64,000 nucleotides of DNA, from positions 558,001 through 622,000 of the forward strand of contig NZ_JAMZEA010000005.1 in the NCBI RefSeq assembly GCF_024172125.1, given 5' to 3'. This DNA comes from Actinomadura rupiterrae. Lineage in GTDB: Bacteria > Actinomycetota > Actinomycetes > Streptosporangiales > Streptosporangiaceae. Below, one piece after another: positions 32,485 through 40,264 of this stretch. A program made the translations under genes and the position numbers. The notes under the pieces were generated by a model. The model searched no databases. It worked only from the letters and a program-made list of their open reading frames with translations, and had not been told where the DNA came from. Position 1 is the first letter of the stretch; each line of letters starts with the position of its first letter.

Positions 32485-33342
32485 ATGGCACCCCGTTCGA
32501 GCCCGACGGCCCGCCGTCGCCGACTCGCCACCGTGCTTCGCGGCCTGCGCGAGGAGCGCGGCCTGAGCTGCGCCGAGGTCGCACGCAAGGTGGGCTGGTC
32601 CGAGTCGAAGGTCAGCCGCATCGAAACCGGCCGCGTCGGCGTCCGAACGAACGACCTCGACCTGCTCATGGACGCCTACAACCTGGCGGACGACCTGCGC
32701 ACCGACCTCCAGACCCTCCGCAGGCAGGCCAGCCACCGCGGCTGGTGGGCCTCCTACGCCGACGCCCTCCCCCAGTGGTTCAACAGCTACGTGGGCCTAG
32801 AGGACGGCGCGAAGTCCGTGACGATGTACCAGAACCAACTCGTCCCAGGACTCATGCAGACTGAGGGCTACGCCGAAGCCGTCATTCGATCGGCGCGACC
32901 GAACATCGCCATCGACGAAGTGGAGCGCCAAGTCGCAGCGCGAGCGACCAGGCAGTCACTGCTCACGCGCCGCGACGCCCTGGAAGCCTGGATCGTCCTC
33001 GACGAGGCCGTCCTCCGCCGCAATGTGGGAGGAACCGATGTCATGGGCGCCCAACTCCAGCACCTGCTCGTGCTGGCGGACCTTCCATCCGTGACATTGC
33101 AGGTACTGCCGTTCGAGCACGGTGCACATGCATCGATGGGCACCGCATTCAGCTACCTCACCTTCCCCGAGACGGGAGGCACGGGCATCATCTACATCGA
33201 GGACCTGACGAGCAGCCAGTACTTGGAGGAGCCGGAGGACATCGAGCGCTATACGCTGGTTATCGACCACCTGAGAGCGTCCGCCCTGTCTCCCGAAGCC
33301 TCCACGGCCTTCATCAGGAGCGTCCTGGATGCTCTGCACTGA
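32485..33342 (+). CDS. HTH regulator with DUF5753 domain
   Basis: 285-residue XRE-type regulator. HTH at residues about 17-70 (LRGLREERGLSCAEVARKVGWSESKVSRIETGR, seen by SCAEVARKVGWSESKVSRIE). The rest is the DUF5753 ligand or partner domain: FNSYVGLEDGAKSVTMYQNQLVPGLMQTEGYA, WIVLDEAVLRRNVGG, VTLQVLPFEHGAHASMGTAFSYLTF, YIEDLTSSQYLEEPEDI. GGAAGGA precedes the ATG at 32485. This family pairs with small DUF397 proteins, of which four follow at once, as in the WhiJ-type systems of Streptomyces. Confidence 0.92.
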   Translation: MAPRSSPTARRRRLATVLRGLREERGLSCAEVARKVGWSESKVSRIETGRVGVRTNDLDLLMDAYNLADDLRTDLQTLRRQASHRGWWASYADALPQWFNSYVGLEDGAKSVTMYQNQLVPGLMQTEGYAEAVIRSARPNIAIDEVERQVAARATRQSLLTRRDALEAWIVLDEAVLRRNVGGTDVMGAQLQHLLVLADLPSVTLQVLPFEHGAHASMGTAFSYLTFPETGGTGIIYIEDLTSSQYLEEPEDIERYTLVIDHLRASALSPEASTAFIRSVLDALH

Positions 33343-33364
33343 CAGATGGAGAGGGGATCGCGTC

Positions 33365-33574
33365 ATGAACGCGCCGGATCTCATCAACGCCCGGTGGCGC
33401 AAGAGCAGCCACAGCAACGGATCGGGCGGCGAATGCGTCGAAGTCGCGTCCGTCCCCACCACCGTCGCCATCCGCGACAGCAAGAACCCGACCGGCCCCG
33501 CCATCGCCCTCGCGCCCGCCGACTGGCACCGCCTCGTCCACCAAATCAAGGACGACCAGCACCCCCCGGCCTAG
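33365..33574 (+). CDS. DUF397 protein 1
   Basis: 69-residue DUF397 protein, presumed partner that relieves or modifies the DUF5753 regulator. Motifs WRKSSHSNGSGGECVEVA, VAIRDSKNPTGP and LAPADWHRLV. It begins 22 bp after the regulator. About 100 bp of its central sequence is nearly identical to DUF397 protein 2, and its last codons (IKDDQHPP) match protein 3. Confidence 0.9.
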   Translation: MNAPDLINARWRKSSHSNGSGGECVEVASVPTTVAIRDSKNPTGPAIALAPADWHRLVHQIKDDQHPPA

Positions 33575-33585
33575 AGGAAGCGCGC

Positions 33586-33780
33586 ATGCCCAACCTCACC
33601 AACGCCGTCTGGCGCAAGAGCAGCCACAGCAACGGATCGGGCGGCGCGTGCGTCGAAGTCGCGTCCGTCCCCACCACCGTCGCCATCCGCGACAGCAAGG
33701 ACCCCTCTGGTCCAGTCATCGCCCTCGCGCCCGCCGACTGGCGCCTCCTCATCCAGCGGCTGTCCCGTACTGCGCAATAA
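33586..33780 (+). CDS. DUF397 protein 2
   Basis: 64-residue paralogue (MPNLTNAVWRKSSHSNGSGG, ending RLLIQRLSRTAQ). The core differs from protein 1 by only one codon (GAA to GCG) over about 100 bp, so the copy is recent or maintained by gene conversion. GAGGAAG lies upstream of the ATG. Confidence 0.9.
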   Translation: MPNLTNAVWRKSSHSNGSGGACVEVASVPTTVAIRDSKDPSGPVIALAPADWRLLIQRLSRTAQ

Positions 33781-33801
33781 GCGCACCGAGTAGGGGCCTC
33801 G

Positions 33802-34017
33802 ATGAACGTTCCAGACCTGTCCTGCGCAGTCTGGCGCACGAGCAAACACAGCCAGCAGAACGGCGAATGCGTTGCGGTCGCCCGTATTCCGGGTTCGCTG
33901 GCCGTCCGCGACAGCAAGAACCCGGCCGGCCCCCTCCTCACCTTCGCACTCGCCGACTGGCAACACCTCGTCCAGCAAATCAAGGACGACCAGCACCCTC
34001 CCTCCTGGAGAGGATGA
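33802..34017 (+). CDS. DUF397 protein 3
   Basis: 71-residue paralogue (AVWRTSKHSQQNGECVAVA, VRDSKNPAGPLLTFALADW). It diverges in the core but shares the end IKDDQHPP at the nucleotide level with protein 1, a mosaic pattern. Confidence 0.88.
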   Translation: MNVPDLSCAVWRTSKHSQQNGECVAVARIPGSLAVRDSKNPAGPLLTFALADWQHLVQQIKDDQHPPSWRG

Positions 34018-34021
34018 CGCT

Positions 34022-34246
34022 ATGAAGGCGCCAGGTCTCACCAACTCACGCTGGCGCAAGAGCTCTCATAGCGGTCAGAACGGCAACTGCGTGGAGCTTG
34101 CGAACGCAGATCGTTCAGTCGCTGTCCGCGACAGCAAGGCCCCCAGCGGTCCGGTCATCGTGCTGACGCTCGCCGAGTGGGAGTGCCTGATCCGAGGGGT
34201 GGGACGCGCGGGGGCGGGTCATGCCTTTGGGGGCATGACGGGGTAG
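34022..34246 (+). CDS. DUF397 protein 4
   Basis: 74-residue paralogue (SRWRKSSHSGQNGNCVELAN, VAVRDSKAPSGPVIVLTLAEW) with a Gly-rich C-terminal extension. It starts 4 bp after protein 3 ends, so the set forms one transcript with the regulator. Confidence 0.88.
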   Translation: MKAPGLTNSRWRKSSHSGQNGNCVELANADRSVAVRDSKAPSGPVIVLTLAEWECLIRGVGRAGAGHAFGGMTG

Positions 34247-34380
34247 CGATGTTGACCTTGGAATGTAGATCTCGCAAGGCATAGTGTCGCGGGTGATCGC
34301 GGGTCGCTACGGGGCCTGGCCCGGTTCGGGGCGTGCGTGGGTGCGGTTTTCGGTCGGCCGCGTTCGGCCTTGGAGGTTCG

Positions 34381-35577
34381 GTGCCCGTCGGTTATGTGAT
34401 CCCTGTGGCGATCGTCGCGGTCGGGGCGTTGTCCGCGCTGGCGCCGGTGCGGCGGCCGCGTGCGCTCCAGATGGTGACCTACCATTTCGGGCTTGTCGTC
34501 AACGAGATTCCCTTCACGGCCTTCTTCTACTTGCTGTTCCTGCCGACCGTCCTGGCCTTCTCCGAGGGCGACATCGACTCGGTGGGCGGATGGCTCGCCG
34601 TCGCCTTCGCCGTCCTGACGGCGGCCGGGCTCGTCCTCATCGGGCGTCGCGGGCTCGGGGACCGGGCGCGGATCGAGCGCGCCATGGACGAAGGGCTCGG
34701 CGCGGGATGGCGTGACACCCTAGACGCTGATCTGGCCAAAGGGTTGCGGCGGCGTCCTTCGCTGGCGCGTGTCATGTTCGTGCCGTTCTTCCGGCGCCGG
34801 TGGGACGTGCGGCGCGTGGCCAACCTCTCCTACGGCGATGCGGGACGCCGCAACCTCCTGGACGTCTACCACCAGCGTTCACGTCCGGAAGGCGCGCCCG
34901 TCCTGATCCATATGCACGGCGGCGAATACCGCCATGGGCACAAGAACAGCCAGTCGCTCCCGCTCCTGCACCACCTGGCGAGCCGCGGCTGGGTGTGCAT
35001 CAGCGCCAACTACCGTCTGCGCCCGCACGCCCAGCACCCCGACCACCTGATCGACCTCAAGAAGGTGATCGCTTGGGCGCGCGAGCACGCCCACGAGTAC
35101 GGCGCAGACCCGGCGACGCTGTTCGTGGCGGGCAGCTCGGCTGGCGGGCACATGGCCGCGCTGGCCGCCCTCACCCCGAACGACCCTGAATTCCAGCCGG
35201 GCTTCGAGGACGCCGACACCTCCGTATCGGGTGCCATCTACCTGAACGGCTGGTACGGCGACTATTTCGGCCTAGGCCCCGAGTCCTCGCCACTCGGCCA
35301 CCTCAACGCGGACGCGCCGCCCTTCTTCATCGCACACGGCGACCTGGACCCGCTCGTCCCCGCGGCCGACGCCCGAGACTTCGCCGACCGGCTACGCCGC
35401 GCCTCGTCCAACCCCGTCGTCTACGCCGAACTGCGCGGCGGCAACCACGCCTTCGACCTCTACCACTCCTTCCGCTTCGAAGCGGTGGTCGACGCCATCG
35501 AATCCTTCACCACCTGGATCCGCTCCCGCGACACAACCCCGTCCTCCCCAGACACCGAGCCACTACAGGCACGCTGA
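34381..35577 (+). CDS. Membrane-anchored alpha/beta hydrolase (esterase)
   Basis: 398 residues. Residues 1-100 have three hydrophobic helices; the rest is an HSL-type alpha/beta hydrolase domain. Motifs: HMHGGEYRHG (oxyanion HGG), VAGSSAGGHMAAL (nucleophile Ser), HGDLDPLVP (Asp) and GGNHAFDLYHSF (His), a full catalytic triad. Should hydrolyse carboxyl esters at the membrane; substrate unknown. GTG at 34381 follows GGAGG; an earlier GTG in frame at 34333 is less likely. Confidence 0.88.
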   Translation: MPVGYVIPVAIVAVGALSALAPVRRPRALQMVTYHFGLVVNEIPFTAFFYLLFLPTVLAFSEGDIDSVGGWLAVAFAVLTAAGLVLIGRRGLGDRARIERAMDEGLGAGWRDTLDADLAKGLRRRPSLARVMFVPFFRRRWDVRRVANLSYGDAGRRNLLDVYHQRSRPEGAPVLIHMHGGEYRHGHKNSQSLPLLHHLASRGWVCISANYRLRPHAQHPDHLIDLKKVIAWAREHAHEYGADPATLFVAGSSAGGHMAALAALTPNDPEFQPGFEDADTSVSGAIYLNGWYGDYFGLGPESSPLGHLNADAPPFFIAHGDLDPLVPAADARDFADRLRRASSNPVVYAELRGGNHAFDLYHSFRFEAVVDAIESFTTWIRSRDTTPSSPDTEPLQAR

Positions 35578-35578
35578 C

Positions 35579-36723
35579 CTACACGACGCGCCGGCTCTCG
35601 CAGTCGAGCCAAACGTCCTGCCCTTGCGCCGTGACGGTCAGACCCCAACGGTCGGCGGTGGGACGGCCGAGTTGGTCCCACCAGCGGTGAGCGTCCTCGA
35701 CCTCCTGCCAGAGGTCGCGCTCACCTGACTGCCGGACGGGAAATTTCTCGGCGCCCGGTTCGACGTCCAAACTGGCCCATGAACGCGACCACGGATCGAC
35801 CAGCCACACCGTGTAGGCCCGCTCGTCGTGGAAGGCGACGACCAGCTTGCAGTGCGGAACCTTGATGCCGACGGCAAGGGACGCGTCGTACTCACCGAGA
35901 ACCGTGGACGGATGCGTCTCGGTGAACGAGCGGCGCGCCCCATCCACGTCGCGGACGTGACGTTCCAGCGATGCCCGCTTGCCGCGCTGGTCCCGCAGCC
36001 TCATGAACGCCACGTTCCCCACGATCCGGCCCCGCATCACCGCGTCCCGCGACACCTCGAACGACACCAGCGCGCCATTGTGGAAGTCGGTGGTCCATGG
36101 CACCAGTACCCGGCCGCCTGGCCGGGTCTGGGCCGCCCACGCGTGCGGGATCCGGTCGGCGGCGACGGTGGCGATCACGCGGTCGAACGGAGCGGACGCC
36201 CGATGTCCCAACGCTCCGTCCCCCACCACGACCTGGACGTGGCGCCCCACGTCCGCCAGCACGTGCCGGGCACGCTCGGCCAGCGCAGCATCGACCTCGA
36301 CCGAGGTCACGCGATCCGCTCCGAGCCGTTCCGCCAGCAGGGCGGCATTCCAGCCGGTGCCTGTGCCGATCTCCAGCACGCTCATCCCGGGCTCGACCTC
36401 CAGCGCCGCCAACATCGAGGCCACCACGTCGGGCCGGCTCGCCGAACTGGTGATTTCCCGGCGACCTGCCCCGGCCCTGCCGGAACCCCGTCGTCCACCT
36501 GGGTGATCACGAACTCGTTGGCGTAGCACAGCTCCAACCAGGCGGTCTCGTCGTCGGCACGATGGACCGGGAGCAGCCGGTCGCCGTCCTCGACCCACAC
36601 CGTGTCCGGGACGAACAGGTGCCGAGGCACCGCCTCGAACGCCGGACGCCACTCCGGCACCAGGTCACCTGCTTCAGCCAGCTCGGCGACCAGCCGCGCC
36701 GACAATGCTCCCGGGTCGACCAC
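35579..36723 (-). pseudogene. Frameshifted protein methyltransferase (isoaspartyl-MTase-like)
   Basis: Two overlapping frames together make one protein. Residues 1-87 (from 36723): FEAVPRHLFVPDTVWVEDGD, LELCYANEFVITQVDDG. At about 36454-36463 the frame moves by one base and continues REITSSASRPDVVASML, then SAM motif VLEIGTGTGWNAALLAERLG, and a C-terminal domain with WLVDPWSRSWASLDVEPGA. The join GPGQVAG/REITSS is what the family requires, so one base seems lost near a GGGAAA run. The C-terminal domain resembles methyltransferases of ATP-grasp peptide-maturation systems, but no maturase or precursor is nearby. Could be a sequencing error. Confidence 0.75.
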
Positions 36724-36818
36724 CTACTTGCCCTTCTCGTGCTTGCCCACCGCGAAGCACCTTCCCCCCGGAAGCCCTGCAGGCCATCACGTTAGGGACG
36801 GCCAGGGCGCGCACGCAG

Positions 36819-36843
36819 GCGAGTTGCACGAACTTGCATGCGA
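36819..36843. promoter_or_regulatory. GCGAGTTGCA/ACTTGCA site before the methyltransferase
   Basis: GCGAGTTGCACGAACTTGCA holds two TTGCA cores 12 bp apart. The first ten bases equal 32451-32460 ahead of the DUF5753 regulator, suggesting control of this gene by the same factor. Confidence 0.45.
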
Positions 36844-36896
36844 AGTCGTTCCTGCGGGGCGGCCGATCCACTCGTCCGTCCGGACGGGCCTGCTTT

Positions 36897-36993
36897 GGCA
36901 GGTGGTGGGTGGGTGGAAAAGGGGAGGCGGGGGGTGGGAGGGGGTTGGCAGGATGGGGGGTTCGTGGGTGGGGTGGTGGGGCGTGGGTAGTGG
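36897..36993 (+). repeat. G-run-rich tract upstream of RidA gene
   Basis: Almost 100 bp with strong G bias and many runs of 3-6 G (GGTGGTGGGTGGGTGG, AGGCGGGGGGTGGGAGGGGG, GGATGGGGGG). It can form several G-quadruplexes on the plus strand. It covers the presumed start region of the RidA-like gene. Confidence 0.6.
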
Positions 36994-37396
36994 TGTCAGG
37001 TTGATTCGGTCTGGGTCGCTTTCGGATGTTGTGGAGTATGCGTATGCGGCCACGGCGCCTGCGGGGGCTCGGCTGATTTTTCTGGCGGGGGCCTGTCCGT
37101 TGGATGAGGACGGGGTCACGGTGGCTGTTGGGGATTACGTGGGGCAGACGGCGAAGGCGATCGAGAACTTGCAGGTCGCTCTGAAGGATGCTGGGGCGTC
37201 GTTGCGGGACGTCATCAGTACGCGGGTTCTTGTTGCTTCTACGCGGCAGGCGGATCTGGGGGCGACCTGGCAAGTGGTGCGGGACGCGTTCGGGGAGCAT
37301 GACGTGCCCAGCACTCTGCTGGGGGTCACCGTGCTCGGGTACGAGGACCAGCTTGTTGAGATCGAGGCCGTCGCGGCTGTGACGGATCCTTCTTGA
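36983..37396 (+). CDS. RidA/YjgF-family protein
   Basis: About 137 residues, reactive-intermediate deaminase fold. Motifs: IFLAGACPLDEDGVTVAVGDYVGQT (cited by LAGACPLDEDG), AIENLQVALKDAGASLRDVISTRVLV, WQVVRDAFGEH, and DQLVEIEAVAAV. The usual Arg that binds the substrate carboxylate (position near STRVLVAS) is present as TRV. Start is uncertain: GTG at 36983 or TTG at 37001, both inside a G-rich tract without a clean ribosome site. Codon use is less GC-biased at third positions than in neighbours, as in the next gene. Confidence 0.82.
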   Translation: MGSGVRLIRSGSLSDVVEYAYAATAPAGARLIFLAGACPLDEDGVTVAVGDYVGQTAKAIENLQVALKDAGASLRDVISTRVLVASTRQADLGATWQVVRDAFGEHDVPSTLLGVTVLGYEDQLVEIEAVAAVTDPS

Positions 37397-37429
37397 TCAA
37401 TTGGGCGGGGCCGGGCTACGGTTCGGCGA

Positions 37430-38422
37430 GTGGATCAGGCGGGAGTTCGTGAGGTCGCCGGGTTGCTCGGCGGGTACGTCCGGGCGGCGCAGGTCTCGCC
37501 CGCAGGGCGGGTCGAGCCGGCGTTCCTGGAGGTCCGGGGGCGGTACGAGGCGCTTCTGGACGATGCGCCCGTCACGGCGATGCTCGGGCTCACCGTTCTG
37601 CACAGCGTGAAGTTGCTGGCTTACGTCGTCCACGGGACGGAGCGGCGGAGCCGGTTCCTGCGCGAGTGGGAGGTGGGCCGCCTCGGGCCGCTGGAGGAGT
37701 TGCCCGATCCTCGGAAGGGCGATGATCCCGTGGTTCGGGAGCTTGCCCTGGAGGTCGTGCGGTGGGAGCGGCGGGCGCTGGAACTTGAGCCGGACGAGAA
37801 CCTGGCCGCGTTTCTCATCGGGCATGCCCTTTACCGGCTCGGGGACGACGCGGGCGCGCGGGCTGCCTGGGTTGAGGCGCTTCGGGTTGATCCGGGCGAT
37901 CACGTGGTCGCGGGACTGGTGGCCGGTCTGGACGGGCGTCCCGTGCCGGAGGCCGTCGCGTCGGACGTGTGCCGGTGCGCGCACGGGTTCTTCGTGTTCC
38001 GGCACAACACCGTGGCGTCCCATAGCGGGGAGCGGGCGGAGACGTGCTGGGTGGTCAACGACCTGGCCGAGGTTCGCCAGGTCGTCGACGCCTGGGTCGC
38101 GGACTACCCGTGGGGGGACGTCCTCGACGAGGAGCTGCTCGGGGACGACGCCGAGGGGTTCGAGGACTACTGGGACCCGGAGTCGGACTCGTTCGATCCG
38201 CTGCCTGACGACGAGCTGAGGGTGGAAGTCCATACGCCGGGCGAGCCCGTTTCGGTGCGGCATGTGGATCGGGCGCTGCGGCTCGGGACGGACGACAGTG
38301 TCCGGCTGGATTGGACGGAGGTGCCCCTCCCGGAACGGGTCGCGAAGCCGCTGCCTGCCGGACGCGCCGTTCGGTTCGATGGGCGCTGGTACCTCTACGG
38401 GGAGAACTTCCACCAGCTGTGA
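37430..38422 (+). CDS. Hypothetical protein with helical-repeat region
   Basis: 330 residues. Residues about 95-165 (LEVVRWERRALELEPDENLAAFLIGHALYRLGDDAGARAAWVEALRVDPGD) look like two tetratricopeptide-type helices pairs, cited by AAFLIGHALYRLGDDAGA. The C-terminal half is acidic (WDPESDSFDPLPDDE) with strands near the end (AVRFDGRWYLYGENFHQL). No signal or membrane segment. GTG start at 37430, 34 bp after ridA. Not recognised beyond that. Confidence 0.7.
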   Translation: MDQAGVREVAGLLGGYVRAAQVSPAGRVEPAFLEVRGRYEALLDDAPVTAMLGLTVLHSVKLLAYVVHGTERRSRFLREWEVGRLGPLEELPDPRKGDDPVVRELALEVVRWERRALELEPDENLAAFLIGHALYRLGDDAGARAAWVEALRVDPGDHVVAGLVAGLDGRPVPEAVASDVCRCAHGFFVFRHNTVASHSGERAETCWVVNDLAEVRQVVDAWVADYPWGDVLDEELLGDDAEGFEDYWDPESDSFDPLPDDELRVEVHTPGEPVSVRHVDRALRLGTDDSVRLDWTEVPLPERVAKPLPAGRAVRFDGRWYLYGENFHQL

Positions 38423-38450
38423 GAAGGCCCCGCCAGCGGGCGGGGCCTTC
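38423..38450. terminator. Bidirectional terminator
   Basis: GAAGGCCCCGCC and GGCGGGGCCTTC make a perfect 12-bp stem with a 4-nt loop, directly after the hypothetical gene and 8 bp before the stop of the convergent siderophore-binding gene. Confidence 0.9.
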
Positions 38451-38457
38451 GATGGCG

Positions 38458-39405
38458 CTACTTCTTGGCCAGCGGAGCCAGGTTGCTCTGGAGGTCGTCC
38501 AGGAGTTTGTTGGCGGCGGTGGGGCCGATGCCGGTCATCCAGATCTCGTCGTCGGCGGGCTTGGTGTGGCCGGCCTTGACTGCGGACAGGCGCTGCCAGA
38601 GGGGCCCGGCGGTGACCTTGGCCTGCTCGGTGGCGGCCTTGGCGCCGTAGGCGGCGACGAAGACGAAGTCGCCGTCGGCCTGGTCGATGCGCTCGGGGCT
38701 GAGGGGGGCGAAGCGCTTGTCGGACTTGTCCTTCAGCAGCTGCGCGTCCGGACGGCCGAGGCCCGCGTCGTGCAGGACGATGCCGGAGAACGAGTCGGGC
38801 CCGTACTGGCGGATCTCGTCCGGCATGAAGCGGATGACGCTGATCTTCAGCTTGGACGGGTCGCCGAGCGACGCGCCGACCTTGCGGGCCCGGTCCTCGT
38901 ACGCCTTGAGCTTCTGCTCGCCCTCGGCCTTCCTGCCCACGGCCTCGGCGTCCAGGAGGAAGTTCTGCTTCCAGGTGATGCCGACCTGCGCCGTGAAGAC
39001 GGTCGGGGCGATCTTGGAGAGCTGGGAGTAGTACTTCTCCATCCGGAACTTCGAGCCGAGGATGAGGTCCGGCTTGAGCGCGGCGATGGCCTCGACGTCC
39101 GGCTGCTGGGTCGTGCCGACGCTCTTCACCTTGGCGAAGCCGGGCCCGAGGTACTTCGGCATCCCGGCCTTCTGGTCGGGGACGGTCGCGCCGACCGGGG
39201 TCAGGCCGAGGGTCGCCAGGGTGTCGAGCTTGTCGGTGTCCAGCACAACGATCTTCTTGGGCGCGTCCGAGACCTTCGCCTCCCCCATCCCGTGCTTCAC
39301 CACGTGCGTCGCGCCGGACGCGGACGAGCCGCCCGAGCCGCCGCCGCACGCGCTCAGCGCCATGGCCGCGACGGCGGCGGCCGCCAGTCCCTTGACGAGT
39401 CTCAT
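38458..39405 (-). CDS. Iron-siderophore ABC transporter binding lipoprotein
   Basis: 315-residue class III binding protein (FecB/FepB type). Lipoprotein signal: MRLVKGLAAAAVAAMALSAC, with lipobox LSAC and Cys20. Then KKIVVLDTDKLDTLATLGLTPVGAT and DVEAIAALKPDLILGSKFRMEKYYSQLSKIAPTVF, the typical siderophore-binding fold. Last gene of an operon permease-permease-ATPase-binding protein, led by an iron box. Delivers ferric siderophore at the outer face of the membrane. Confidence 0.93.
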   Translation of the reverse strand: MRLVKGLAAAAVAAMALSACGGGSGGSSASGATHVVKHGMGEAKVSDAPKKIVVLDTDKLDTLATLGLTPVGATVPDQKAGMPKYLGPGFAKVKSVGTTQQPDVEAIAALKPDLILGSKFRMEKYYSQLSKIAPTVFTAQVGITWKQNFLLDAEAVGRKAEGEQKLKAYEDRARKVGASLGDPSKLKISVIRFMPDEIRQYGPDSFSGIVLHDAGLGRPDAQLLKDKSDKRFAPLSPERIDQADGDFVFVAAYGAKAATEQAKVTAGPLWQRLSAVKAGHTKPADDEIWMTGIGPTAANKLLDDLQSNLAPLAKK

Positions 39406-39418
39406 CTGTCTCCTTCGT

Positions 39419-40264
39419 TCAGGCCGGGGCGTCCGGCACGACCATCGGCGCGCCCGTGACCGGGCAGGGGACGACCACGCCGCCGAGGCCGAACACCTCG
39501 GACAGGCAGCGGGCGTCCATCACGTCGGCGGGGGCGCCCTGCCGCACGACCGCACCGTCCTTCATGACGACCAGGTGGTCGGCGTAGCGGCACGCCTGGT
39601 TCAGGTCGTGCAGGACGGCGGCGACGGTGTGGCCACTGCTTTCCCCCGACCAACCGACCCCGACCGACCTCCCGGCGCCGCGGTTCAGGCGCCGCAGCAG
39701 GTCGAGCACCTCGATCTGGTGGGCGAGGTCCAGGTAGGTGGTGGGTTCGTCCAGCAGCAGGGCGTCGGTGTCCTGGGCGAGCGTGAGCGCGATCCAGACG
39801 CGCTGGCGCTGGCCGCCGGACAGGGCGTCCACCGGACGGTCCCGGAGCTCGGCGAGGTCGGTGAGCTTCAGCGCGCGCTCGACGGCCTCGGTGTCGGCGG
39901 CGCTCCACTGGCGGAACCAGCGCTGGTGCGGCTGGCGCCCGCGCGCGACGAGGTCGGCGACGGTGAGGCCCTCGGGCGTGACCGGCGACTGCGGCAGGAC
40001 GCCGAGGCGGCGCGCCAGCTCGCGCGTGTTGATGCCGTGCACGTCCGCGCCGTCGATGAGAGCGGCGCCGCCGCGCGGGGCGAGCAGCCGGGCGAGGGTG
40101 CGCAGCAGCGTGGACTTGCCGCACGCGTTCGGCCCGATGACCACGGTGAACGCGCCGCCGGGCAGTTCCAGGTCGAGGCCGGACAGGATCGTCCGGTCGC
40201 CGTAGCCGACGGTCAGGTCGCGCGCGGCGAGGGTCACCGGCGGGCGCGCGGAGGTTTCGGTCAT
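39419..40264 (-). CDS. Iron-siderophore ABC transporter ATPase
   Basis: 281-residue FepC/FecE-type ATPase. Walker A GPNACGKST, Q loop region GVLPQSPVTPEGLTV, signature LSGGQRQRVW, Walker B ALLLDEPTTYLDL, switch His in LHDLNQA. Between D-loop helix and switch strand lies an unusual insert of about 15 residues (GAGRSVGVGWSGESSG) where relatives have only a few. ATG overlaps the stop of the upstream permease gene. Confidence 0.92.
   Translation of the reverse strand: MTETSARPPVTLAARDLTVGYGDRTILSGLDLELPGGAFTVVIGPNACGKSTLLRTLARLLAPRGGAALIDGADVHGINTRELARRLGVLPQSPVTPEGLTVADLVARGRQPHQRWFRQWSAADTEAVERALKLTDLAELRDRPVDALSGGQRQRVWIALTLAQDTDALLLDEPTTYLDLAHQIEVLDLLRRLNRGAGRSVGVGWSGESSGHTVAAVLHDLNQACRYADHLVVMKDGAVVRQGAPADVMDARCLSEVFGLGGVVVPCPVTGAPMVVPDAPA

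Noticed and set aside
35579..37396. RiPP gene cluster around the methyltransferase
   Set aside because: No ATP-grasp maturase and no precursor-like peptide could be found in either strand nearby.
37397..39349. 650-codon minus frame across the hypothetical gene and the siderophore-binding gene
   Set aside because: Antisense or out-of-frame shadow. It crosses a perfect terminator and lacks domain motifs.
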